From contig CABPWC010000008.1 in NCBI GenBank assembly GCA_902461025.1, positions 1 to 31,523 on the forward strand: 31,523 nucleotides of DNA. The letters run 5' to 3'. Both the position numbers and the translations under genes were made by a program. The first letter of the stretch is position 1; every line of letters starts with the position of its first letter. The notes beneath the pieces were generated by a model. The model worked only from the letters and a program-made list of their open reading frames with translations. It was not told the DNA's origin and did not search any database. The stretch comes from an uncultured Streptococcus sp. (GTDB lineage Bacteria; Bacillota; Bacilli; Lactobacillales; Streptococcaceae). Shown here one piece after another: positions 22,436 through 29,526 of the stretch.

Positions 22436-23116
22436 ATGTATAGTATATCATTTCAAGAAGATTCACTCTTACCTAGAGAAAGATTAGTAAGAGAAGGAGT
22501 GGGAGCTCTGAGTAATCAGGAATTATTGGCTATATTATTACGAACAGGTACCAAACAAGCTAATGTTTTTGAAATTGCGCAGAAGGTTTTAAATCAACTG
22601 ACATGTTTAACCGATCTAAAAAAAATGAGCCTACAGGAATTGCAGACTTTATCAGGTATAGGACGAGTTAAAGCTATCGAACTACAAGCCATGATTGAAC
22701 TAGGCTATCGGATTCATAAACGTGAAACAGTAGAGATGGAGAGTATCCTTAGTAGTCGAAAGTTAGCGAAAAAGATGCAAGATGAACTAGGGGATAAAAA
22801 ACAAGAGCACCTGGTGGCGCTCTATCTGAATACACAAAATCAAATTATTCATCAGCAAACCATTTTCATCGGATCTGCTACTAGAAGTATTGCTGAACCA
22901 CGGGAAATTCTCCACTATGCCTTAAAGCATATGGCAACGTCTGTGATTCTGGTTCACAATCACCCATCAGGAGCAGTACTTCCTAGCCCCAACGATAATC
23001 ATGTTACCAAGCTTGTTAAAGAAGCCTGTGAGTTAATGGGCTTGGTCTTATTAGACCATCTAATTGTCTCGCATTCTGATTACTTTAGTTACCGCGAGAA
23101 GACGGATATGATTTAA
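22436..23116 (+). CDS. radC: RadC-family JAB-domain protein
   Basis: This 226-aa protein starts at ATG 22436, 7 nt after a perfect GGAGG; the open frame five codons further up has no such site. The N-terminal half has a UPF0758/helix-hairpin-helix region (LPRERLVREGVGALSNQELLAILLRTG, LQTLSGIGRVKAIELQAMIELG, types only). The C-terminal JAB/MPN domain carries the metal motif with E...HNHPSG...D (VILVHNHPSGAVLPSPND), and ends DHLIVSHSDYFSYRE. The name 'DNA repair protein' is historical; in pneumococcus it is induced in competence but was found dispensable for transformation and repair, as I recall. Confidence 0.93.
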   Translation: MYSISFQEDSLLPRERLVREGVGALSNQELLAILLRTGTKQANVFEIAQKVLNQLTCLTDLKKMSLQELQTLSGIGRVKAIELQAMIELGYRIHKRETVEMESILSSRKLAKKMQDELGDKKQEHLVALYLNTQNQIIHQQTIFIGSATRSIAEPREILHYALKHMATSVILVHNHPSGAVLPSPNDNHVTKLVKEACELMGLVLLDHLIVSHSDYFSYREKTDMI

Positions 23117-23143
23117 AAAACCTGTATTATATACAGGTTTTAC
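23117..23143. terminator. Bidirectional terminator
   Basis: AAAACCTGT (23117-23125) pairs with ACAGGTTTT (23133-23141) around an AT loop. It lies between convergent radC and amidotransferase genes and reaches into the amidotransferase stop codon. Confidence 0.85.
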
Positions 23144-23829
23144 AATTCATTGACCACATAGTCAAAAAGCGTTTTATCTTTTGGACGATTCTCAAAAAGA
23201 AATTCGGGATGCCATTGAACACCAAGATAAGGGAAACCGTCTGTAGTTGTAACAGCCTCGATTATACCATCTTTAGGATCATGTGCTACAACTTTAAGAT
23301 TAGGAGCTAAATCTTTGATGCTCTGATGGTGGAAAGAATTGATATGAGAGATTTCTCCATAGATTTCTCTTAGAATAGTATCTGGTTCGGTGACAAGCCG
23401 CTGAGTGGTGTATTCAGCAGAAGTATCTTGCCAATGATCCTCGATATCTTGATAAAGAGACCCGCCCATGGCTACGTTAAAGAGCTGAGTACCACGACAG
23501 ACAGAAAAAATAGGTTTCTTTTGCTTGATTGCTTCTTTAATGAGGGCTAACTCAAAAATATCACGTTGAAGGTGGTAATCGTCGCTATCAATAGCTTTTG
23601 GCTCACCATAGTATTTAGGGTCAACATTTTGTCCACCAGTTAAAATAAGTTTATCAATTAAACTAATGTAGTAACCGGCCATTTCTTCATCACCAATTGG
23701 TAGGATAATGGGGATACCTCCAGCTTCCTTAACTCCTTCAACAAAGCCTTTGGCAGCATAACTCATCATAAGCTCATCGTCTGGATGGGCTTTTTCGTTT
23801 CCTGTAATCCCAATAACTGGTTTTTTCAT
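23140..23829 (-). CDS. Class-I glutamine amidotransferase-like (PuuD-type) hydrolase
   Basis: This 229-aa protein belongs to the gamma-glutamyl-gamma-aminobutyrate hydrolase (peptidase C26) family. Seen are the opening KPVIGITGNE, LILTGGQNVDP, the nucleophile C111 in FSVCRGTQLFNVAMGG, LYQDIEDHW, NSFHHQ and the catalytic histidine in GVQWHPEF. PuuD proper cleaves gamma-glutamyl-GABA in putrescine breakdown. This copy lies next to rex and away from the polyamine genes, so its substrate is not settled. It follows rex by 15 nt on the same strand and is probably cotranscribed with it. Confidence 0.88.
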   Translation of the reverse strand: MKKPVIGITGNEKAHPDDELMMSYAAKGFVEGVKEAGGIPIILPIGDEEMAGYYISLIDKLILTGGQNVDPKYYGEPKAIDSDDYHLQRDIFELALIKEAIKQKKPIFSVCRGTQLFNVAMGGSLYQDIEDHWQDTSAEYTTQRLVTEPDTILREIYGEISHINSFHHQSIKDLAPNLKVVAHDPKDGIIEAVTTTDGFPYLGVQWHPEFLFENRPKDKTLFDYVVNEL

Positions 23830-23844
23830 AAATCAATTCGCTTT

Positions 23845-24486
23845 CTAATCCTCTTTTCGCATGAAATAGAGGAGGGTTTGAAGTTCGCTAGTAAGATCGA
23901 CATACTGAACAACTACGTCTTTAGGAAGATGTAGGTGAACAGGAGAAAAACTGAGGATACCTTTGATACCAGCATCAACCAAAAGTTCCGCAACTTCTTG
24001 AGATTTAACACTAGGAACAGTAAGAATAGCAGTTTTAACATCACTATCCTTAATTTTATCCTTTATTTGAGAGATTCCATAGATTGGAACACCGTCGGGT
24101 GTCTTGGTACCAACCTCAGGATGATCATCTAGGTCAAAAGCCATGATGATTTTCATTTTATTACGCTCATGAAAGCGGTAGTGGAGGAGGGCATGTCCCA
24201 TATTTCCAATACCCACAAGCATAACATTGGTAATAGAATTATCATTTAAAAGATCAGCAAAAAAAGTCATGAGCTTTTTGACATCATAGCCAAATCCACG
24301 TCGACCAAGTTCCCCAAAGTAGGAGAAGTCACGACGAACTGTTGCAGAATCAATACCAATGGCTTCTGCGATTTGTTTTGAATTAGCTCTTTCAATTTTT
24401 TCAGCATTAAATCTTTTAAAAATACGGTAATAGAGAGAAAGTCTCTTTGCTGTTGCTTTAGGAATAGCAGACTGTTTTTCTTTCAC
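23845..24486 (-). CDS. rex: Redox-sensing repressor Rex (GTG start)
   Basis: This 213-aa NADH-sensing repressor has an N-terminal winged helix (residues about 5-80, with IPKATAKRLSLYYRIFKRF, SKQIAEAIGIDSATVRRDFSYFG) and a Rossmann domain (VMLVGIGNMGHALL, then IIMAFDLDDHPEVG), and a C-terminal swap helix (VQYVDLTSELQTLLYFM). Rex controls fermentation genes such as adhE and lctE/ldh according to NADH/NAD+. The start codon is GTG at 24486 with AAAGG 11 nt upstream. Its own promoter carries a Rex-like operator (see 24525-24542). Confidence 0.95.
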   Translation of the reverse strand: MKEKQSAIPKATAKRLSLYYRIFKRFNAEKIERANSKQIAEAIGIDSATVRRDFSYFGELGRRGFGYDVKKLMTFFADLLNDNSITNVMLVGIGNMGHALLHYRFHERNKMKIIMAFDLDDHPEVGTKTPDGVPIYGISQIKDKIKDSDVKTAILTVPSVKSQEVAELLVDAGIKGILSFSPVHLHLPKDVVVQYVDLTSELQTLLYFMRKED

Positions 24487-24510
24487 AAAATCACAACCTT
24501 TCTATCTACT

Positions 24511-24539
24511 ATTTTATATAAAGCTTGTGAAAATTGCAA
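24511..24539 (-). promoter_or_regulatory. Promoter of rex
   Basis: Read leftward, TTGCAA (complement of 24534-24539) and TAAAAT (complement of 24511-24516) are 17 bp apart. The predicted start near 24504 gives a leader of about 18 nt. Confidence 0.6.
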
Positions 24540-24542
24540 CAA
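24525..24542. promoter_or_regulatory. Possible Rex operator in the rex promoter
   Basis: The 18-bp TTGTGAAAATTGCAACAA has one good Rex half-site (TTGTGAA) and a degenerate second half. It overlaps the -35 and spacer of the rex promoter, where a repressor would block polymerase. Rex sites follow TTGTGAn6TCACAA in general. Confidence 0.4.
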
Positions 24543-24547
24543 TAACG

Positions 24548-24573
24548 AAAAAAAACTAAGAAAAATTCTTAGT
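24548..24573 (-). terminator. Terminator of the prs-iscS-DUF operon
   Basis: Read leftward, ACTAAGAA and TTCTTAGT pair around a 3-nt loop, followed by a run of seven T. It starts right after the stop codon of the DUF4649 gene. Confidence 0.8.
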
Positions 24574-24783
24574 TTAGTTATTTTCATGATAGCTTGTTAG
24601 AAAGCGGTAGAGATTTCCTAGAAGCCCCTGATAGATTTCAACTCCATTATGTGTTAATGAAGTGATAAGAGTCGTATCTGGAAGAGTCACGCAACCTGAA
24701 AGTGACAACATAAGAGCATCGTAGTCTTCGTATTCTAGCACACGGTCTACTTGATAGCTATTTTTATAATTTAATTGATACAT
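24574..24783 (-). CDS. DUF4649 small protein
   Basis: This 69-aa soluble protein starts MYQLNYKNSYQVDRVLEYEDYDAL (type only), the usual opening of DUF4649 proteins in streptococci. It ends in a helix (LLGNLYRFLTSYHENN). No catalytic motif is present. The ribosome site is weak (AAAG). It lies 9 nt after the DUF1831 gene and is the last gene before a terminator. Its function is unknown; conserved linkage to cysteine desulfurase and DUF1831 suggests a link to sulfur transfer, which is inference. Confidence 0.75.
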   Translation of the reverse strand: MYQLNYKNSYQVDRVLEYEDYDALMLSLSGCVTLPDTTLITSLTHNGVEIYQGLLGNLYRFLTSYHENN

Positions 24784-24792
24784 AATTGCTTT

Positions 24793-25140
24793 CTATTTTT
24801 CGCTTTTAGTAAAGACACCACGTTCCACAAGACTGTCCATCAAGAAGTAGAATTTTTCTTGGTGAATATGAGTTTCTTCTGATTTGAAGATATCAACTAG
24901 ACGTAAGCCAAATTTATCAGTGATATTGATTTTTGCACCTGTCAAGTCTTTGTTGATGATAATCTTGAGTTGAAAACCTTCTCCACTGTTTGGAACTTTT
25001 TCAAGAAGGCGTGTTAATTCATAGTTACCAACCTTTGTCTCAAAAAAAGTGTTATCTTTTAGTGTGAACTTTTTTACGGTTGGGCTAAGTGTATAATCAT
25101 AACGACAATTTTTTAGTTTAATCGTTTGTTCAAATGCCAT
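24793..25140 (-). CDS. DUF1831 protein
   Basis: This 115-aa soluble protein matches DUF1831 in length and layout: MAFEQTIKLKNCRYDYTLSP at the start, KKFTLKDNTFFETKVGNYEL, then KIIINKDLTGAKINITDKFG and a C-terminal helix (EKFYFLMDSLVERGVF). It is a common neighbour of cysteine desulfurases in lactobacilli and streptococci. A GGAGG ribosome site overlaps the end of the desulfurase gene, so the two are tightly linked. A role as partner of the desulfurase is plausible but unproven. Confidence 0.8.
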   Translation of the reverse strand: MAFEQTIKLKNCRYDYTLSPTVKKFTLKDNTFFETKVGNYELTRLLEKVPNSGEGFQLKIIINKDLTGAKINITDKFGLRLVDIFKSEETHIHQEKFYFLMDSLVERGVFTKSEK

Positions 25141-25144
25141 TGAG

Positions 25145-26260
25145 TTAACCTCCGATAATTTCTTTTAAAGTTTTGGCGAGAGTTATCATTTCTTGTTCTG
25201 TATTTTGAGGTGAAATGCTGACGCGAACAGATTCATGTAAGCGAGGAGAATCCTCTCCGTAGCAGGCTTGAAGAACATGACTGACCTGAACAATACCAGC
25301 TGTACAAGCGGATCCTGTTGAAATCGAAATACCTTCAAGATCCAGACGAAGGAGTAGCAGATCATTACGTTGACCTGGGAATCCGATATTGAGGACATAA
25401 GGCAGATTTTCTTTACCTTGATTTAGATAATAGTTCACTCCGTCCATTTCGGCTAGAAACATTTTCTGTAGCTTTTGAACTTTTTCAAAGTTGCTTTCTA
25501 AATATTCAAGATCGTCCTTAAGTGCTGCAACCATCCCTATAATTGCAGGAAGATTTTCTGTCCCGGCTCTTTTTTTCTGTTCCTGATCTCCACCATGTAG
25601 GTAAGAATCAAAATCTGTAGAAGCAGCGTATAGGAAACCAATACCCCTTGGACCGTGAAATTTATGAGCAGAAGCGCTGAGAAAATCTATTCCTAGTTCT
25701 TCAGGAAGAATTTCTAGCTTTCCGACAGCTTGAACAGCATCTACATGATAAGCTGCTGAATGTCCTTTTAAAATCTGACCAATTTCAGCGATTGGTAAAA
25801 GAGTACCTGTTTCATTATTAACATACATAGTTGAAACGAGAATAGTATCTTCACGCAGTGCATTTTTCACTTGAACTGCAGTGATTTCTTGATTGTCGGG
25901 TCTTAAAATAGTCACTTCAAACCCAAAATTTTCCACCAGATATTCAATTGGTTCAAGCACAGCGTGATGCTCGATAGCAGTAGTAATAATGTGTTTTCCG
26001 CGATTTTGATGACGAAGACAGTAGCCGATAATAGCTGTATTATTACTTTCTGTACCACCAGAAGTGAAGAAAATGTGTTGGGGCTTTGTACCTAGTAAAC
26101 CTGCTAATTCTTGACGGACTTCACGTAATAATTTACCTGCTTGTCGCCCATGGCTATGAATACTAGAAGGGTTTCCATATGTTTCTTGCATGACTTGAGT
26201 CATTGCTGAGATAGCTGCAGATGACATGGGTGTTGTAGCAGCATTATCCAAATAAATCAA
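25145..26260 (-). CDS. Cysteine desulfurase, NifS/IscS-like (TTG start)
   Basis: This 371-aa class-V aminotransferase-fold PLP enzyme removes sulfur from cysteine for tRNA thiolation or cluster assembly. Seen are IYLDNAATTP at the start, FFTSGGTESNN, the PLP lysine K200 in SASAHKFHGPRG, AGTENLPAIIG, and the persulfide cysteine C319 in STGSACTAG. The start codon is TTG at 26260, close behind AGGTGAG. Streptococci also carry SufS in a suf operon, so this copy, next to DUF1831 and without iscU, more probably supplies tRNA or other thiolation. It lies 15 nt after prs and is likely cotranscribed. Confidence 0.9.
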   Translation of the reverse strand: MIYLDNAATTPMSSAAISAMTQVMQETYGNPSSIHSHGRQAGKLLREVRQELAGLLGTKPQHIFFTSGGTESNNTAIIGYCLRHQNRGKHIITTAIEHHAVLEPIEYLVENFGFEVTILRPDNQEITAVQVKNALREDTILVSTMYVNNETGTLLPIAEIGQILKGHSAAYHVDAVQAVGKLEILPEELGIDFLSASAHKFHGPRGIGFLYAASTDFDSYLHGGDQEQKKRAGTENLPAIIGMVAALKDDLEYLESNFEKVQKLQKMFLAEMDGVNYYLNQGKENLPYVLNIGFPGQRNDLLLLRLDLEGISISTGSACTAGIVQVSHVLQACYGEDSPRLHESVRVSISPQNTEQEMITLAKTLKEIIGG

Positions 26261-26275
26261 AAACTCACCTAATTT

Positions 26276-27226
26276 CTATTTAAATTTAAATAGTGGACTA
26301 ACTGGTTTTCTTTCATGAATACGAACCATGGCATCACCAATTAATTCGCTTGCTGTAATGTATTTTACATTTTTTGGTTTTTTACTTTCTGTTACAACAG
26401 AATCTGTAACCAAGATTTCTTTGATATTAGCTGCATCAAGCAATTCTGCAGCGCTGTCAACGAAAAGTCCGTGACTTGAAACTGCATAGATTTCAGTTGC
26501 ACCATCGCGTTCTAAGATTTTAGCAGCTTCAGAGAAAGTACGACCTGTATTTAGAATATCATCAATCAAGATTGCTTTCTTACCTTCAACCTCACCGATA
26601 ATATATCCTTGGCTACGTTCAGAATCATCTTGAGCATAGTCGATGATAGCAATCGGTGCATCAAGGTACTCAGCAAGGCTACGAGCACGTTTTACACCTG
26701 AATTCTTAGGGCTAACAACAACCACATCGGAACCTGTCAAACCTTTATCGCAATAATGTTTTGCAAAAAGAGGAATTGTATAGAGGTTGTCAACAGGAAT
26801 ATCAAAGAAACCTTGAACCTGAACAGCGTGAAGATCAAGTGTCAATACACGACTAACTCCAGCTTTTATCAACATATTCGCAACAAGTTTAGCTGTAAGA
26901 GGCTCACGAGAGGAAGCAATACGGTCTTGACGTGCATAACCAAAATAAGGCATGACAACATTTATTGTATTTGCACTAGCTCGAACACAAGCATCGACTG
27001 TGATTAAAAGCTCCATTAAATGATTGCTAACGGGATAAGAAGTAGACTGAATAATGTAAACATCATATCCACGTACACTTTCTTCAATGTTTACTTGGAT
27101 TTCACCATCAGAGAATTGACGAGAAGATAATTTCCCAAGTGGAACACCTGCAGCATCTGCAATCTTTTGAGCAATTTCATGATTAGATGAAAGTGAAAAA
27201 AGCTTCATATTTTTTGTATCTGACAT
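26276..27226 (-). CDS. prs: Ribose-phosphate pyrophosphokinase (PRPP synthetase)
   Basis: This 316-aa enzyme makes PRPP from ribose 5-phosphate and ATP for purines, pyrimidines, NAD, His and Trp. Seen are KLFSLSSNHEIAQKIA, RQFSDGEIQVNIEESVRG, PYFGYARQDR, LDLHAVQVQGFFDIPVDNL (Mg/ATP region) and the PRPP loop AILIDDILNTGRTFSEAA. Length and motifs are those of class-I PRS. Ribosome site GAGGA lies 10 nt before the ATG. The transcript carries a leader hairpin (27260-27298) and an extended -10 (27325-27333), so prs probably has its own promoter within the CYTH-prs gap. Confidence 0.95.
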   Translation of the reverse strand: MSDTKNMKLFSLSSNHEIAQKIADAAGVPLGKLSSRQFSDGEIQVNIEESVRGYDVYIIQSTSYPVSNHLMELLITVDACVRASANTINVVMPYFGYARQDRIASSREPLTAKLVANMLIKAGVSRVLTLDLHAVQVQGFFDIPVDNLYTIPLFAKHYCDKGLTGSDVVVVSPKNSGVKRARSLAEYLDAPIAIIDYAQDDSERSQGYIIGEVEGKKAILIDDILNTGRTFSEAAKILERDGATEIYAVSSHGLFVDSAAELLDAANIKEILVTDSVVTESKKPKNVKYITASELIGDAMVRIHERKPVSPLFKFK

Positions 27227-27259
27227 TGATAAACCGTCCTCTATAAACTATGGAAATCA

Positions 27260-27298
27260 GCGAAAAAACCTAATTTAAAAGAAGGTGTTTTCTTTCGC
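27260..27298 (-). other. Hairpin in the prs leader
   Basis: GCGAAA (27260-27265) pairs with TTTCGC (27293-27298), and the inner AAACCT and AGG...TTT can extend the stem with a bulge. It lies between the predicted prs start and its ribosome site and has no T run after it, so it is not an intrinsic terminator. Its role is unknown. Confidence 0.5.
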
Positions 27299-27324
27299 AG
27301 ACTCAATTATTTTTTATCCCTTCT

Positions 27325-27333
27325 ATTTTATCA
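27325..27333 (-). promoter_or_regulatory. Extended -10 promoter of prs
   Basis: Read leftward, TGA is followed by TAAAAT (complement of 27325-27330). The predicted start near 27318 leaves a leader of about 92 nt. The -35 region is poor. Confidence 0.5.
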
Positions 27334-27349
27334 AAAAAAGAAGATTATT

Positions 27350-27919
27350 TCAGTATTTTTTCATATTTTCTATAAATCGTACTAATTTTGAAGGAGCTTT
27401 CTTATATTGGATTTCATTTGCTCGTAAAAACTCTTGAAAATCAAGACTTCCTTGGTCACCATTCTCAACTTCTAGCTCTAGTTCATAATCTACAATATCG
27501 AAGTAACGACTTTGATCAAGCGCCATGAGTCCAATAGCTGTTTCTTTTTCGTAACGAACAGTAGTTAGGCAACCTAAAACTACCCAACCATTTGGTGAGA
27601 GTCCTCGATTTTTTAGTTCGTCCATAATCATGCCCTGAGGGAGTTTACATTCTTCGAGACAATCGTTAGCTTCCTCAAGAGTAAGCGCTTGGTTGTATTC
27701 CATATTTCCAACCTCTTGAGGGATTTTAATGGTCAATTCAGCGCTTGTATCGAAGGTACGAATGCGCATAGCGATTTTATGTTGGCGAAGATAAAAATCA
27801 GGTGTGTCCAGGTAGTAATTTTTTTGTGTAATTGGTGTGACTTCTAAAAATTGAGCTTGCAATCGGTTATATTCTTCTTCACTGAGAAGTGTTTTCATTT
27901 CAATTTCTAAATGTTTCAT
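27350..27919 (-). CDS. CYTH-domain phosphatase-like protein
   Basis: This 189-aa protein has the CYTH signature ExExK at the very start (E5-I6-E7-M8-K9 in LEIEMKTLL). The charged strands of the triphosphate tunnel follow: YYLDTPDFYLRQHKIAMRIR, ELTIKIPQ, VRYEKETAIGLMALDQSRYF and DYELELEVE, then KAPSKLVRFIE. CYTH enzymes hydrolyse inorganic triphosphate or thiamine triphosphate or bind such ligands. It diverges from relQ, a common pairing in Firmicutes (CYTH next to a (p)ppGpp synthetase). AAAGG is the ribosome site. No good terminator lies between it and prs, so read-through into prs is possible. Confidence 0.9.
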   Translation of the reverse strand: MKHLEIEMKTLLSEEEYNRLQAQFLEVTPITQKNYYLDTPDFYLRQHKIAMRIRTFDTSAELTIKIPQEVGNMEYNQALTLEEANDCLEECKLPQGMIMDELKNRGLSPNGWVVLGCLTTVRYEKETAIGLMALDQSRYFDIVDYELELEVENGDQGSLDFQEFLRANEIQYKKAPSKLVRFIENMKKY

Positions 27920-27942
27920 TTTTTCAACCTTTTCTTTATATT

Positions 27943-27956
27943 TGAAAGCGATTTAT
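27943..27956 (+). promoter_or_regulatory. cre-like (CcpA) sequence at the relQ promoter
   Basis: TGAAAGCGATTTAT agrees with the catabolite-response pattern TGWAARCGYTWNCW in its first eight positions and differs at about two later ones. It ends at the TG of the relQ extended -10, where CcpA would interfere with polymerase. Pta, in the same operon, belongs to the acetate overflow pathway often controlled by CcpA. Confidence 0.35.
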
Positions 27957-27964
27957 GGTATAAT
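27956..27964 (+). promoter_or_regulatory. Extended -10 promoter of relQ operon
   Basis: TGG followed by TATAAT (27959-27964) forms an extended -10, with no clear -35. The predicted start is near 27971, leaving a leader of about 82 nt. Confidence 0.65.
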
Positions 27965-27977
27965 AAGCATTGTATTT

Positions 27978-28006
27978 ATTGTATATGATTTTCATGAGAA
28001 AATCAA
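27978..28006 (-). promoter_or_regulatory. Promoter of the CYTH gene
   Basis: Read leftward, TTGATT (complement of 28001-28006) and TACAAT (complement of 27978-27983) are 17 bp apart. The predicted start is near 27971, the same spot as for relQ on the other strand. Confidence 0.65.
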
Positions 28007-28052
28007 AAACTAGATAAATTAAACTTCATAGAGAATTGGACGTAAGAGTTAT

Positions 28053-28724
28053 ATGATTACAGAATGGGAAGAATTTTTAGATCCTTACATTCAAGCTGTC
28101 GGAGAGCTAAAAATAAAACTCCGAGGAATTCGAAAACAATATAGAAAACAAAACCGCCATTCTCCCATTGAGTTTGTTACAGGTCGGGTGAAACCGATTG
28201 AAAGTATCAAAGAAAAAATGGCACGTCGGGGTATTGGCTACGACACACTTGAACAAGATTTGCAAGATATTGCAGGTTTACGTGTCATGGTTCAATTCGT
28301 AGACGACGTAAACGAGGTTGTTTCTATCCTTCGTAAAAGACAGGATATGAGAGTTGTTCAAGAACGTGATTATATTACTCATCGAAAGGCATCGGGTTAT
28401 CGTTCTTACCATGTGATTATTGAGTATACGGTTGATACCATTTACGGTGCAAAAACCATTCTAGTTGAGATTCAAATTCGTACCTTGGCTATGAACTTTT
28501 GGGCTACAATCGAGCATTCTCTCAATTATAAATATCAAGGAGATTTCCCAGAGGAAATCAAGGAACGACTTGAAATTACAGCCAGAATTTCACATCAGCT
28601 AGATGAAGAAATGAGTAAAATACGTGCTGATATTCAGGAAGCACAAGCGCTCTTTGATCCTTTGCACAGAAAATTAAATGACGGGGTAGGAAACAGTGAC
28701 GATACCGATGAAGAATATAGGTAA
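28053..28724 (+). CDS. relQ: Small alarmone synthetase RelQ ((p)ppGpp synthetase)
   Basis: This 223-aa single-domain synthetase moves pyrophosphate from ATP to GDP or GTP. Seen are PIEFVTGRVKPIESIKEKMARRG (substrate helix, type only), LQDIAGLRVMVQF, ERDYITHRKASGYRSYH and EIQIRTLAMNFWATIEHSLNYK, all marks of the RelA/SpoT synthetase domain; no hydrolase (HD) domain is attached, and the length suits RelQ (tetramer-forming). The C-terminus is acidic (NSDDTDEEYR). The ribosome site is weak (TAAGAG). The gene overlaps nadK by 17 nt. It begins the relQ-nadK-rluD-pta operon. Confidence 0.94.
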   Translation: MITEWEEFLDPYIQAVGELKIKLRGIRKQYRKQNRHSPIEFVTGRVKPIESIKEKMARRGIGYDTLEQDLQDIAGLRVMVQFVDDVNEVVSILRKRQDMRVVQERDYITHRKASGYRSYHVIIEYTVDTIYGAKTILVEIQIRTLAMNFWATIEHSLNYKYQGDFPEEIKERLEITARISHQLDEEMSKIRADIQEAQALFDPLHRKLNDGVGNSDDTDEEYR

Positions 28725-29526
28725 ACGAATTGACCTAATTGCCAACCGTAAGCCTCAGAGTCAGAAAGTTCTATTCGAATTAAAAGAACGATTAAAAAAG
28801 AATAATTTTATCCTAAATGATAAAAATCCAGATATCGTTGTCTCTATTGGTGGAGATGGGATGTTGTTGTCTGCTTTTCATAAGTATGAAAACCAACTGG
28901 ATAAGGTTCGTTTTGTTGGGGTTCATACAGGACATTTAGGTTTTTATACTGATTATCGTGATTTTGAGTTGGACCAATTGGTTACAAATTTACAGTTGGA
29001 TAATGGAGCTCAAGTTTCTTATCCACTCCTAAGTGTTAAAATCTTTCTTGAAAACGGTGAAGTCAAGTCTTTCCGAGCACTAAACGAAGCTAGCATTCGT
29101 CGAGCGGATCGAACTATGGTTGCTGATGTCATTATTAACCATGTTCCCTTTGAACGTTTCCGTGGTGACGGCCTAACAGTTTCAACGCCGACTGGAAGTA
29201 CAGCTTATAATAAATCACTTGGTGGAGCAGTACTTCATCCTACCATAGAAGCCCTTCAATTAGCTGAAATTGCCAGTTTGAACAACCGAATTTACCGCAC
29301 ACTCGGTTCATCAATTATTGTTCCTAAAAAAGACAAGATTGAATTGATACCAACTCGAAATGACTATCACACAATCTCAATCGATAATAGTATCTATTCT
29401 TTCCGAAATATTGAGAAAATAGAGTATCAGATTGATCACCACAAGATTCATTTTGTAGCCACACCAAGCCACACCAGTTTTTGGAATCGTGTTAAAGATG
29501 CCTTTATTGGTGAGGTGGACGAATGA
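28708..29526 (+). CDS. nadK: NAD kinase
   Basis: This 272-aa enzyme phosphorylates NAD to NADP. Seen are IDLIANRKPQSQK, the GGDG motif (G48-G51 in VSIGGDGMLLSAF), the NE motif in RALNEASIRR and the FRGDGLTVSTPTGSTAYNKS loop, all key features of the family. ATG 28708 (MKNIGKRID) is chosen over the upstream ATG at 28696 because family members begin MKN. No strong ribosome site is visible, consistent with coupling to relQ, inside which it starts. It overlaps the next gene by ATGA. Confidence 0.95.
   Translation: MKNIGKRIDLIANRKPQSQKVLFELKERLKKNNFILNDKNPDIVVSIGGDGMLLSAFHKYENQLDKVRFVGVHTGHLGFYTDYRDFELDQLVTNLQLDNGAQVSYPLLSVKIFLENGEVKSFRALNEASIRRADRTMVADVIINHVPFERFRGDGLTVSTPTGSTAYNKSLGGAVLHPTIEALQLAEIASLNNRIYRTLGSSIIVPKKDKIELIPTRNDYHTISIDNSIYSFRNIEKIEYQIDHHKIHFVATPSHTSFWNRVKDAFIGEVDE

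Noticed and set aside
26756..27007. Rightward 83-codon frame inside prs
   Set aside because: It lies wholly within the conserved prs coding region, has no ribosome site and shows no family features.
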